From Dyadobacter beijingensis DSM 21582 (GTDB taxonomy: Bacteria > Bacteroidota > Bacteroidia > Cytophagales > Spirosomataceae), in assembly GCF_000382205.1 (NCBI RefSeq), contig NZ_KB907789.1:496001-560000 (forward strand): a stretch of DNA of 64,000 nucleotides, read 5' to 3'. The notes below the pieces were generated by a model. The model worked only from the letters and a program-made list of their open reading frames with translations, ran no database searches and was not told the DNA's origin. Position numbers and translations under genes: made by a program. Of this stretch, positions 17,257-25,519 are shown in pieces (positions within the stretch are counted from its first letter, which is position 1; each line of letters begins with the position of its first letter).

Positions 17257-17772
17257 CGTTCAATACATTTAATAACAAAACATTATAGAACTCGCAAACC
17301 CCTTAAATCTCTATTTCATACCCTTTCCAGTCGTGTAAATAATAGTACTATTCGAAGAACATAATTTTAAAAGTCACTGATTTTTCAAAAAAGTCGCCTC
17401 ATAAGATTTCGTTGCGGAAGTTCGTAGTGTTACCTTATTGTTAAGTGATATTAAACACTTTAATTTTATTTCAAATCATCCTCGCAAATCCAAATAATAT
17501 TTGGAGTGTATTATACCAATAGCCAAAATCACGGAAGAATCGATCCGTAAAAACCGAAAAGGCCGAAATTTTTTTGAAAAATTTTCTAAAAATTTTTTCA
17601 CAGATTGATTATCCGGTCGGAATACGGCCGTTCCGGGACCGCTTGCGGACATTTTCCTTGCCGCTACCCAACCCCTGCGGGCAGCAATTCTGGGTAAAAT
17701 TGCCCATCTTTGCAGCCCTCGAATCGGATTGAAACGGACAACGCGGCAACGCGGCGACCACCAGCGGAGATT
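17257..17772. other. AT-rich intergenic region upstream of topB
   Basis: About 515 bases lie between the promoter of the small secreted gene and topB. I see no convincing gene or structured RNA. The part up to ~17600 is strongly AT-rich. CCAAATA-A-TATTTGG at 17490-17504 is a perfect palindrome with one central base and could be an operator. CATCTTTGCAG around 17705-17715 is one base from the local promoter word TAnnTTTGCAG and may be the -7 element of topB. Confidence 0.5.
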
Positions 17773-19899
17773 ATGAAAGTTTGCATTGCGGAAAAACCCA
17801 GCGTAGCCAAAGACATTGCGGCGGTGATCGGAGCCGGCCAGCGCCGGGACGGTTATTACGAAGGCAACGGCTATCAGGTTACCTGGACGTTCGGCCACTT
17901 CTGTACATTGAAAGAGCCGCACGACTACACCGATCGCTGGAAATCGTGGCGGCTGGAAGACCTGCCGATGATCCCGTCGAGCTTCGGGATCAAGCTCATC
18001 GACAATGCGGGCGCTTTAAAGCAATTTGGCGTGATCGAAACGCTCGTGCGCAATTGCGAAGAGGTGATCAACTGCGGCGATGCCGGCCAGGAGGGCGAGC
18101 TCATCCAGCGCTGGGTGCTGCTCAAAGCCAAATGCACCGTGCCCGTGAAGCGACTGTGGATTTCCTCCCTCACCGAACAGGCCATCCGCGAAGGTTTCGA
18201 TAAACTCCGCGAGGCCGGGCAATACGACAATTTGTACGCCGCGGGCAGCGCGCGCGCCATCGGCGACTGGCTGCTGGGCATGAATGCGACCCGGCTATTC
18301 ACGAAAAAATTCGGCGGCGGTAAGGCGGTACTTTCCATCGGGCGGGTACAAACCCCTACCCTCGCGCTCATCGTGCAGCGGCAGAAGGAGATCGATGCGT
18401 TCGTGTCGGAAGAATATTGGGAGCTTAGAACCGTTTACCGCGACACTGAGTTTACCGCTACGATCGACCGCATCCGGAATGTAGAAAAAGCCAACAAAGG
18501 CCTCGCGTACCTGCAACAGCACGATTTCGAAATAACCGCATTCGAAAAAAAGGAAGGCAAAGAGGGCAATCCGCGGCTTTTTGACCTCACTTCGCTGCAA
18601 GTGGAGGCCAACAAAAAGTACGGCTACTCGGCAGAGGATACTTTGAAACACATTCAAAATCTCTACGAAAAGAAATTTGTCACTTATCCGCGTGTCGATA
18701 CCACTTATTTGTCGGAAGATTTACATCCGAAAGTAGAGGGTATTTTGCGTGAGCTCACCTATTATAGCCAATACACGGCGCCGCTGCTGGCCAACCTGCC
18801 TATCCCGAAATCCAAAAACGTTTTCGACGACAAAAAGGTAACCGACCACCATGCCATTATCCCGACGGGCGTACTGCCCGGGCATATCAGCCAGGACGAA
18901 AAGCGCATTTACGACCTGATCACCCGCCGATTCATCGCAGTTTTCTATCCGGAATGCAAGGTTTCGAATACGACTGTTCTTGGAGTGGTCGGACAAGTTG
19001 AGTTTAAAGCAACCGGCAAGCAAATCCTCGAACCCGGCTGGCGGGAATTGTACGTCAATGAAAAGGACGCCAAAAAGGAAGGAGAGGAAGAAAAGGTAAT
19101 GCCGATTTTCGAGGTGGGCGAACGCGGCCCGCACGAGCCGCGCGTGCATCAGGGTAAGACCACGCCGCCGAAAGCTTACACCGAAGCCACATTGCTGCGG
19201 GCGATGGAAACGGCAGGCAAGCAGGTCGAGGACGAGGAAATGCGCGAGTTAATGAAGGACAACGGCATCGGCCGCCCTTCCACCCGCGCGAACATTATCG
19301 AAACGCTTTTCAAGCGGAAATACATCGAAAAGAAGAAAAAGAACGTCCACGCCACACAAACGGGCATAGACCTCATCGATACCATTCAGAACGAACTCCT
19401 GAAAAGTGCCGAGCTGACCGGCAACTGGGAGCGCAAGCTGCGCCTGATCGAAAAAGGCGAATACGCGATGGATACCTTCAAGCAGGAGCTGATCGAAATG
19501 GTGGTGCAGCTTACGCACGAGGTTAAAAACGAGCGCACGCGGTCTATTACGATCGCCGAGGAAGCGCCTGCTGTCCCGGAAAAAGAGGAAAAGCCCAAAA
19601 AGGAGCGCAAGCCGCGCGAGCCGAAGGAGGAAATTTCCATCGAGGCGCTGCATTGCCCTAAATGCAAAGACCAGCTCCTGAAAAAGGGGAAAACGGCCTA
19701 CGGATGCAGCAATTTCCAGGTTTGCGGGTTTAAAATACCCTTCGAATTCCTGGGCAAAACACTGACTGAAAAGCACATTTTCGACCTACTCAGCAAAGGC
19801 AAGACGGCCAAAATCAAGGGCTTGCAAATCCCCGGCAGCCCCGACCCTATCGACGCGCGACTGGTGATGAACGGCGACTTCAATTTCGAAGTCGGCTGA
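17773..19899 (+). CDS. topB: DNA topoisomerase III (type IA)
   Basis: From the ATG at 17773 the protein has 708 residues; the upstream frame extension is not coding. It begins with the Toprim domain (MKVCIAEKPSVAKDIA, with the acidic motif NCGDAGQEGELIQRW). It has the core signatures SIGRVQTPTLALIVQRQ and the active-site region FVTYPRVDTTYLSEDLH, whose tyrosine forms the DNA link, then the type IA motif KDNGIGRPSTRANI. A lysine/glutamate-rich linker leads to a C-terminal four-cysteine zinc ribbon (CPKCKDQLL and GCSNFQVCGF). The enzyme passes single DNA strands and resolves recombination or replication intermediates. Its stop codon is two bases from the end of the convergent small HTH gene. 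Confidence 0.96.
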   Translation: MKVCIAEKPSVAKDIAAVIGAGQRRDGYYEGNGYQVTWTFGHFCTLKEPHDYTDRWKSWRLEDLPMIPSSFGIKLIDNAGALKQFGVIETLVRNCEEVINCGDAGQEGELIQRWVLLKAKCTVPVKRLWISSLTEQAIREGFDKLREAGQYDNLYAAGSARAIGDWLLGMNATRLFTKKFGGGKAVLSIGRVQTPTLALIVQRQKEIDAFVSEEYWELRTVYRDTEFTATIDRIRNVEKANKGLAYLQQHDFEITAFEKKEGKEGNPRLFDLTSLQVEANKKYGYSAEDTLKHIQNLYEKKFVTYPRVDTTYLSEDLHPKVEGILRELTYYSQYTAPLLANLPIPKSKNVFDDKKVTDHHAIIPTGVLPGHISQDEKRIYDLITRRFIAVFYPECKVSNTTVLGVVGQVEFKATGKQILEPGWRELYVNEKDAKKEGEEEKVMPIFEVGERGPHEPRVHQGKTTPPKAYTEATLLRAMETAGKQVEDEEMRELMKDNGIGRPSTRANIIETLFKRKYIEKKKKNVHATQTGIDLIDTIQNELLKSAELTGNWERKLRLIEKGEYAMDTFKQELIEMVVQLTHEVKNERTRSITIAEEAPAVPEKEEKPKKERKPREPKEEISIEALHCPKCKDQLLKKGKTAYGCSNFQVCGFKIPFEFLGKTLTEKHIFDLLSKGKTAKIKGLQIPGSPDPIDARLVMNGDFNFEVG

Positions 19900-19901
19900 C
19901 G

Positions 19902-20144
19902 CTACATGGGCGTATTGGCGGTCTCTACGTAAGGTAAATGAAAGGTAATGCCCGAAATCTGGCATAACGCCAGGAATTCAGAGAGATTAGGCATTCCGCC
20001 CTGTCGAAGGATTTTTTCATAAGATTTCTTCTGAATACCCGCCTTTTCAAGTTCTTCTTCCAGGTTAAGGCCTTTAACCTTCACTATTTCCTTGATATCC
20101 TCGACCAATTCTTTGGCCCGGGTTTCAAATACTGTCGTTTCCAT
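19902..20144 (-). CDS. small XRE/Cro-like helix-turn-helix protein
   Basis: An 80-residue protein from the ATG at 20144. After an N-terminal helix, residues ~26-72 (GLNLEEELEKAGIQKKSYEK, then PNLSEFLALCQISGITF) follow the spacing of a Cro/XRE helix-turn-helix as seen in plasmid-maintenance antitoxins and small repressors. The similarity is by pattern only and I cannot name a family. There is no toxin-like neighbour: topB converges on it with a two-base gap, and an aldo/keto reductase starts 186 bases away in the opposite direction. A DNA-binding regulator is the likeliest role. Confidence 0.55.
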   Translation of the reverse strand: METTVFETRAKELVEDIKEIVKVKGLNLEEELEKAGIQKKSYEKILRQGGMPNLSEFLALCQISGITFHLPYVETANTPM

Positions 20145-20330
20145 TTGTTGATGATGTATGGTTTGGCTTCAAAAAGAACAAAACCGTGCCAACTGCCGCC
20201 GCCCCATTCCCGCCCCCAAAGCTGGTGGCCTGACATTTGCTTCGCGAAAAGTGAGTACGGGCACGCCTATTTCAGTGAATGAAAAATGCCTTCCCAAAGT
20301 TTTATCCGAACAACCTTTAACGTCATTCCA

Positions 20331-21176
20331 ATGAGCAACTATCATCAACACGACGGCACATTCAAAATCGGTGGCGACATCGAAATCAAACGGCTCGGCT
20401 ACGGCGGCATGCAGCTGACCGGCCCCGGCGTATGGGGCGAAGCGCCCGATCGCGAGAATGCCAAAAATGTACTTCGTGCGGCACTCAAAGCGGGTGTCAA
20501 CTTCATCGATACGGCCGACTCCTACGGTCCGCACACCAACGAAACGCTCATCGCCGACGCGCTCCATCCCTACCCGCTCGACCTGCTGATCGCGACCAAA
20601 GGCGGTTTCGAACGTACCGGACCGAATCAATGGCGTGTGAACGGCCATCCCGACCATATCCGGCAGGCTATCGACGGCAGTTTGAAAAGATTAAAAAAAG
20701 AAGTGATCGACCTGTGGCAGCTGCACCGTGTCGACTCTCGTTACCCGGTGGAGGAGACGCTGGGGCCAGTGGTGGATGCCGTAAAAGCGGGTAAAATCCG
20801 GTACGTGGGACTGTCGGAAGTGGATGTGGAGCAGGTCAAAAGGGCGGAGAAAACAGTCCCGATCGTGTCGGTGCAAAACCTGTACAACCTGGGCAACCGG
20901 CAATGGGAAAGCGTGCTCGACTATACGGCGGAGCGCGGGCTGGCCTTCATTCCGTGGTACCCGCTGGCATCCGGGCCGGATAAGTTGAAAAGCAAGATTT
21001 CGGGCATCGCGGAGAAACACCATGCCACCACTGCGCAAATTGCACTGGCCTGGCTGCTCAAACGGTCGCCGAATATCCTGCTCATACCCGGTACCAGTTC
21101 GCTCACCCACCTGGAAGAGAACATGCAGGGAGGCAATATCGCATTGTCCGACGAGGATTTCGCCGCATTATCCTGA
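20331..21176 (+). CDS. aldo/keto reductase
   Basis: A 281-residue cytosolic NADPH-dependent oxidoreductase; the ATG at 20331 (MSNYHQHDGTF) is preferred to an upstream start at 20286. The AKR catalytic tetrad is visible: Asp and Tyr in FIDTADSYGPHTNE, Lys in IATKGGFERTG, and His in WQLHRVD. The barrel continues through VGLSEVDVEQ and VQNLYNLGNR. The coenzyme-binding end includes ALAWLLKRSPNILLIPGTSS. An SDR gene follows 18 bases downstream on the same strand, so the two probably act on related carbonyl compounds. The substrate is unknown. Confidence 0.9.
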   Translation: MSNYHQHDGTFKIGGDIEIKRLGYGGMQLTGPGVWGEAPDRENAKNVLRAALKAGVNFIDTADSYGPHTNETLIADALHPYPLDLLIATKGGFERTGPNQWRVNGHPDHIRQAIDGSLKRLKKEVIDLWQLHRVDSRYPVEETLGPVVDAVKAGKIRYVGLSEVDVEQVKRAEKTVPIVSVQNLYNLGNRQWESVLDYTAERGLAFIPWYPLASGPDKLKSKISGIAEKHHATTAQIALAWLLKRSPNILLIPGTSSLTHLEENMQGGNIALSDEDFAALS

Positions 21177-21194
21177 CCTAAAAACGAAGGCCTT

Positions 21195-21944
21195 ATGCCC
21201 AAATACGACAACAAAGCCGTGATCGTCACCGGTGCCGGAAACGGCATCGGGCGCGTCGTGGCGAGCTACTATGCCCGCGAAGGCGCATTGGTGGCGCTTT
21301 GGGACCGCGATCCCAAAGGCTTAAAAAACATCCGGGATGCATTGGAACGGGAAGGTTTCAAAACCATCACGCGGACTATCGACCTCACCAACCCCGACGA
21401 AATCGTCACCGCATTCGAAGAGGACAGCAAGACGCTGGGACGCATGGATGTGCTGATCAACAATGCAGGGCTTGGACGCACAAAATCTCCCTACGAACTA
21501 CCCGTCGACGACTGGGATTATGTACTGAATACCAACCTCCGCGGTTCGTTCCTGTGCGCACGCGAGGCTGCCAGGTACATGCGTACGCAAGGCAAGGGCG
21601 CTATCGTAAACATCGCGTCCACCCGCGCGCTGATGTCCGAACCAAATACCGAAGCCTACGCGGCATCGAAAGGAGGCATTCTCGCATTGACGCACGCATT
21701 GGCCATTTCCCTTGGCCCCGACCATATTACCGTCAATGCGATCAGTCCCGGATGGATCGAAACTGGCGATTACAGCCAGCTGAAAGCATCCGATCATGCC
21801 CAGCACCCGGCCGGCCGCGTTGGCAAGCCCGATGACATCGCACGCGCCTGCCTGTACCTGACCGACCCTGAGAATGATTTCATTACCGGCGCCAATTTCA
21901 TCATCGACGGCGGTATGACGCGAAAGATGATTTACGAAGAATGA
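21195..21944 (+). CDS. short-chain dehydrogenase/reductase (SDR)
   Basis: A 249-residue classical SDR. The cofactor loop TGAGNGIGRV is near residue 12, and the structural NNAG motif is in VLINNAGLGR. The catalytic serine lies in VNIASTRA, and the Tyr/Lys pair is in YAASKGG. DRD after the second strand suggests a preference for NAD(H). The C-terminus (NFIIDGGMTRKM) is typical. It forms a two-gene unit with the aldo/keto reductase 18 bases upstream. Its stop codon at 21942-21944 directly abuts the stop of the convergent amidohydrolase gene, with no terminator between them. Confidence 0.92.
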   Translation: MPKYDNKAVIVTGAGNGIGRVVASYYAREGALVALWDRDPKGLKNIRDALEREGFKTITRTIDLTNPDEIVTAFEEDSKTLGRMDVLINNAGLGRTKSPYELPVDDWDYVLNTNLRGSFLCAREAARYMRTQGKGAIVNIASTRALMSEPNTEAYAASKGGILALTHALAISLGPDHITVNAISPGWIETGDYSQLKASDHAQHPAGRVGKPDDIARACLYLTDPENDFITGANFIIDGGMTRKMIYEE

Positions 21945-23303
21945 TCAATGTTTCTCAATCTTCTTAAGCTCGGCATCGAGAAACGGTTTGGGAAGCCATC
22001 GGGTACCGATCATCACACCTTCAATGGTTTTGGTATTGCCGATATTTTCCAGCGGATTCGCCGTCAGCAGTACCAGGTCGGATACATTACCGGCTTTGAT
22101 GGCGCCGGAATTGGGTTTATTCAAATAGCCGGCCACATTTACCGTGCCGGTTTTCAATGCCTCGTAGGGCGTCAGACCGGCGTCTACGAGGTATTTTAGT
22201 TCATGGTGCGTAGCGAAACCCGGTACATTGAGCACCTGCGGTGCATCGCAGCCGAGCATAAGCTGCACGCCGCCTTTCTGGCAGGCCAGGATCAGCTTGC
22301 GGCGAATGTTTACGAATGCCTCCGCGCGTTCTTTGCTGAACTTCGGGTTGTTGACATAACTGTTCTTTGCATTCAGCCAGTTCTTCTTCTCGTCCGCTTT
22401 CATATACTTCCATTCCGGGTCGTTTTCGTAAGCCGATGCCGGTAACGGCGACAGCCAGCGTTCTGCGATCGCCTGCGTCGGGACCACGCGGATGTTTTTG
22501 TCTTTCAAACCCCTGATAAGCTTCGGAATGCGGGTTGTATCGGCCGCATAGGCGATCCACGTGCCGAAAAGGCCGGTTTCCTGCTCGGCGAGCGTGTCGG
22601 TACCGGGCACGATCGCTTCCACGAAGCCGTCGAGGTGATCGATCGACGAGTAACCCGCGTCGATGGCCGCCCACACGCCCACGGCGAACGAAACGTGGCC
22701 AACCATGCCGATGCCAAGCTCTTTGGAAGTTTTGGCAATGCCCGGAAAAGTCTCCTTCGTAAGTCCGGGCAGTAATTTCAGGTAATCGTATCCGGCCGCT
22801 TTTTCCTCTTTCACCATTTCAATGCCCCGAGCGGCGGTCTTTACCGTCTGCCCGCTGAATGCCGGGCCGGTCGTGTAGAAATTCGGTCCCAGCACTTCGC
22901 CGCTGCGCACTTTTTCGCGGAGTTCGAGGTGCTTCGCATTGCCGAGCATGCCGCGGATCGTCGTGATTCCATTGGCCAGGTAGAGCGTCAGCACATCCTT
23001 CATCGGCCCGAAATCTTCGATAGCCGGCACATGCGCATGCATTTCCGACCAGCCGGGCATGAGGTACTTGCCCTTCGCATCCACCACGAGGGCGTTAGCG
23101 GCAGGTTTTGTATTGGTATTAATGGAAACAATCTTACCGTTCCTGACCACGACCGTCTGATCTTTCAGCACCGTTTCGCGGTCCATCGGGATCACATTCA
23201 CCGATAGGAACACAATATCACGATCGACATTGCTCACAGGCGCCTGCGCGAAGCCCGCCTGGGCACTCATGAACCCGAAAATCAAAATCAGTCTGCGTAC
23301 CAT
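21945..23303 (-). CDS. secreted amidohydrolase (imidazolonepropionase-like)
   Basis: A 452-residue metal-dependent hydrolase with a signal peptide (ILIFGFMSAQAGFAQ). The first metal motif HAH is in MPGWSEMHAHVPA. Further likely ligands are His in GMVGHVSFAVG, His in SSIDHLDGF and Asp in LMLGCDAPQV. The C-terminal small domain (KAGNVSDLVLLTANPLENI) is the usual cap of this superfamily. Relatives in Bacteroidota hydrolyse imide, amide or peptide bonds in the periplasm, but the substrate here is unknown. The Gfo/Idh/MocA gene ends 42 bases upstream on the same strand. A second enzyme of the same type is at 38882-40219. Confidence 0.88.
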   Translation of the reverse strand: MVRRLILIFGFMSAQAGFAQAPVSNVDRDIVFLSVNVIPMDRETVLKDQTVVVRNGKIVSINTNTKPAANALVVDAKGKYLMPGWSEMHAHVPAIEDFGPMKDVLTLYLANGITTIRGMLGNAKHLELREKVRSGEVLGPNFYTTGPAFSGQTVKTAARGIEMVKEEKAAGYDYLKLLPGLTKETFPGIAKTSKELGIGMVGHVSFAVGVWAAIDAGYSSIDHLDGFVEAIVPGTDTLAEQETGLFGTWIAYAADTTRIPKLIRGLKDKNIRVVPTQAIAERWLSPLPASAYENDPEWKYMKADEKKNWLNAKNSYVNNPKFSKERAEAFVNIRRKLILACQKGGVQLMLGCDAPQVLNVPGFATHHELKYLVDAGLTPYEALKTGTVNVAGYLNKPNSGAIKAGNVSDLVLLTANPLENIGNTKTIEGVMIGTRWLPKPFLDAELKKIEKH

Positions 23304-23345
23304 AGTTGTGAAGTGTTGGAAGTGATCAGGAACAGGGCAATCGTA

Positions 23346-24512
23346 TTAGCTCACCACCGAAACATTCTGCGCATTCTTCTGCGCTTTCAGGCACAGCTCC
23401 GTCGCCAGGAAACAATGCTCCTGCGACATCGCCGTTTCGGTGCGGTTCAGCACGTCGTCCACCAGCTGGCGGCCGTAAGGCAGCTCCACCTTGCTGCAAT
23501 CGACGTAGGTCGTTTCTTTGTTATTCACGACAAAAAGGTGGTTGCCGCCATCGCGCCCGCCGATATCGATATTCTTGCGGATCTCGATAAACCCTTCGGT
23601 GCCGAGCACGGTCAGACGTCCGTCGCCCCAGGTTTTCAGGCCGTCGGGCGTAAACCAGTCGACGCGGATGTATCCCGAGCCGCCATTTCCGCGGAGCATG
23701 GCATCACCAAAATCTTCGAATTTGGGATATTGCGGGTGATTTACATTGCCTACCTGCGAGGCTACCACCTGCGCTTTGGTAGAGTTTGTGAAAAACAAAT
23801 ATTGGTCGAACTGGTGGGAAGCAATGTCGCAGATAATACCGCCGAACCGTTTTTTATCGAAAAACCATTCAGGCCGCGTGTTCGCATTCATGCGGTGCGG
23901 GCCGAGACCGATCGTTTGCACCACCTTACCGATAATACCTTCCTTGATGAGCTCGCCCGCCTTCACCGTGGCGCGGTTTTCGAGGCGCTCGCTGTACATG
24001 ATGGAGTAAATCCGCTTCGTTTCCTTCTGCACTTTACGCACTTCCGCGAGCTGTTCGAGCGTGGTGAGGCCCGGCTTGTCTACCATATAATCCTTGCCCG
24101 CCTTCATGACGCGCACACCCAGCGGCCCGCGTTCGTCGGGGATGCCGGAGCTGAGGATGAGCTGAATGGATTTGTCTTCCAGGATTTCCGCCTCGGATTT
24201 GGCCTGCTTGGCGTTCGGGTAGCGCTTGGCAAATGCCGCGGTAAGGTCCGCCTCTTTGGCATAAAACGAAACCAGCTCGCCGCCGCCCCGCGTCACGGCC
24301 TCCACCTGCCCGTAAATATGGCTGTGGTTCATCCCGATCACCGCGAATTTAATGCGCGACTCCACCGCAGGCGCGAAAGCAGGGCCATCGGCCACGACGG
24401 TTTTGACCGATCCGTAGGCATCAGGCGTCAGTTGCGGAAACATGGCCAGCCCGGCGGCCGAATAAAGCGAATTGCGCAGGAAGTCACGGCGATTGTCCTG
24501 TTGGTCTCTCAT
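23346..24512 (-). CDS. Tat-exported Gfo/Idh/MocA-family oxidoreductase
   Basis: From the ATG at 24512 the protein has 388 residues and starts with a twin-arginine signal (RRDFLRNSLYSAAGLAM), so it is probably folded with its cofactor before export. The Rossmann start is IKFAVIGMNHSHIYG, where the usual GxGxxG is altered. The conserved lysine motif is YMVDKPGLTT. The C-terminal part shows CDIASHQFDQYLFF. Tat-exported members usually act on sugars or cyclitols with bound NAD(P). It lies just upstream of the secreted amidohydrolase, and the two may process one nutrient. The altered dinucleotide motif leaves cofactor use open. Confidence 0.85.
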   Translation of the reverse strand: MRDQQDNRRDFLRNSLYSAAGLAMFPQLTPDAYGSVKTVVADGPAFAPAVESRIKFAVIGMNHSHIYGQVEAVTRGGGELVSFYAKEADLTAAFAKRYPNAKQAKSEAEILEDKSIQLILSSGIPDERGPLGVRVMKAGKDYMVDKPGLTTLEQLAEVRKVQKETKRIYSIMYSERLENRATVKAGELIKEGIIGKVVQTIGLGPHRMNANTRPEWFFDKKRFGGIICDIASHQFDQYLFFTNSTKAQVVASQVGNVNHPQYPKFEDFGDAMLRGNGGSGYIRVDWFTPDGLKTWGDGRLTVLGTEGFIEIRKNIDIGGRDGGNHLFVVNNKETTYVDCSKVELPYGRQLVDDVLNRTETAMSQEHCFLATELCLKAQKNAQNVSVVS

Positions 24513-24628
24513 TGCTCGATTTAATTGTAGTGAATACTTAGTAAAGCACATTTTCGGCAGATATAATGTGCTGTTACAATGGACAGTATTCTCCGCCTTT
24601 TTCCCTGACAATCCGTTCCCGGAATCGT

Positions 24629-25462
24629 CTATTTATTTCCTATTGAAATCCCAAAAGTGATGCGCGAGTCGTTGCGCTTACGGCCCGTTTCGACTACACT
24701 TTCATAGGAGTTCTCGAAACTTGTCCGGAGTGTCACCCATTTGTTCAGCGGCAGTTCGGCAGAGAGAATCGTGTTCCAGCGCACGTTCGACAGGTCGTTC
24801 AATGCGGGCTGGATGAATGTGAGGTGGTTGAACCGGAATTTATCCGACAAGAACGAATGCTTTCCCTTGATTCGGAACGAGTTACGGATCGTCGTTACCG
24901 TGGCCTTTTCGAAAAAGTTGGTCGATTCGTACAGCATTGCGTCGGTGAGGCTGAGGTCGTGGGATTTGCTGCGCAGCACGCGGTAGCCTATGCCCGCACC
25001 GGCCATTTGCCGGAGGTCGATCCGCCGTAAATTGCTCGTCTCCAACGCCGCGAGGCCGAAAACGTAGGTCCGCCTCTTTTTAAAAACATCCACAAACAGA
25101 TCGAGATAACTATCGCGCTCGGCGAGGATGCCATTCTGTTTTCCGTAGGTAAATCGCGGATTGGTGGCAATGTTGATCACGGGCCCGCTGAATATGAGCT
25201 CGGCGCGGAGCACCATCAGGCTGCGGTTCACGTTGCCGCGGGTGAAGTTACCGTCGCCGATGAAGCGGTAACGGACGGTGTCGATCAGCACGCGGGGCGG
25301 CGCCAGGGCCGTGTCGGGCTTCGGGGCGACGAGCGAGTCGGCCGGGACCAGTTTCAGGCCCGTCGTATCGGGTTGGGCATCCTGGGCCATCGCAGAGGCC
25401 GAAATAAGCGCAATTAAAAAAGCGGCAAGCGGGAAGAAACGGTAGCAGTTTAGTTTTTTCAT
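24629..25462 (-). CDS. DUF481-family outer membrane beta-barrel protein
   Basis: A 277-residue protein with a signal peptide (FFPLAAFLIALISASAMAQ) when started at the ATG at 25462. The mature region is made of alternating strands with polar/aromatic periodicity (NRSLMVLRAELIFSGPV, SYLDLFVDVFKKRRTYVFG, NHLTFIQPALNDLSN) and ends ESVVETGRKRNDSRITFGIS. This is the look of the DUF481 family of salt-induced outer membrane proteins. The function is unknown. The gene is divergent from the SNF2 helicase across 57 bases that include the 12-base palindrome ATTTTGCAAAAT at 25470-25481. Confidence 0.75.
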   Translation of the reverse strand: MKKLNCYRFFPLAAFLIALISASAMAQDAQPDTTGLKLVPADSLVAPKPDTALAPPRVLIDTVRYRFIGDGNFTRGNVNRSLMVLRAELIFSGPVINIATNPRFTYGKQNGILAERDSYLDLFVDVFKKRRTYVFGLAALETSNLRRIDLRQMAGAGIGYRVLRSKSHDLSLTDAMLYESTNFFEKATVTTIRNSFRIKGKHSFLSDKFRFNHLTFIQPALNDLSNVRWNTILSAELPLNKWVTLRTSFENSYESVVETGRKRNDSRITFGISIGNK

Positions 25463-25519
25463 CACGGCAATTTTGCAAAATAATGGTGCCAAAATAGCAT
25501 CAGTTGGTTAATTTGCCCT

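Noticed and set aside
23313-24524. Plus-strand ORF (403 codons) antisense to the Gfo/Idh/MocA gene
   Set aside because: The minus-strand protein has a Tat signal and a known fold; the plus-strand product has no recognisable feature.
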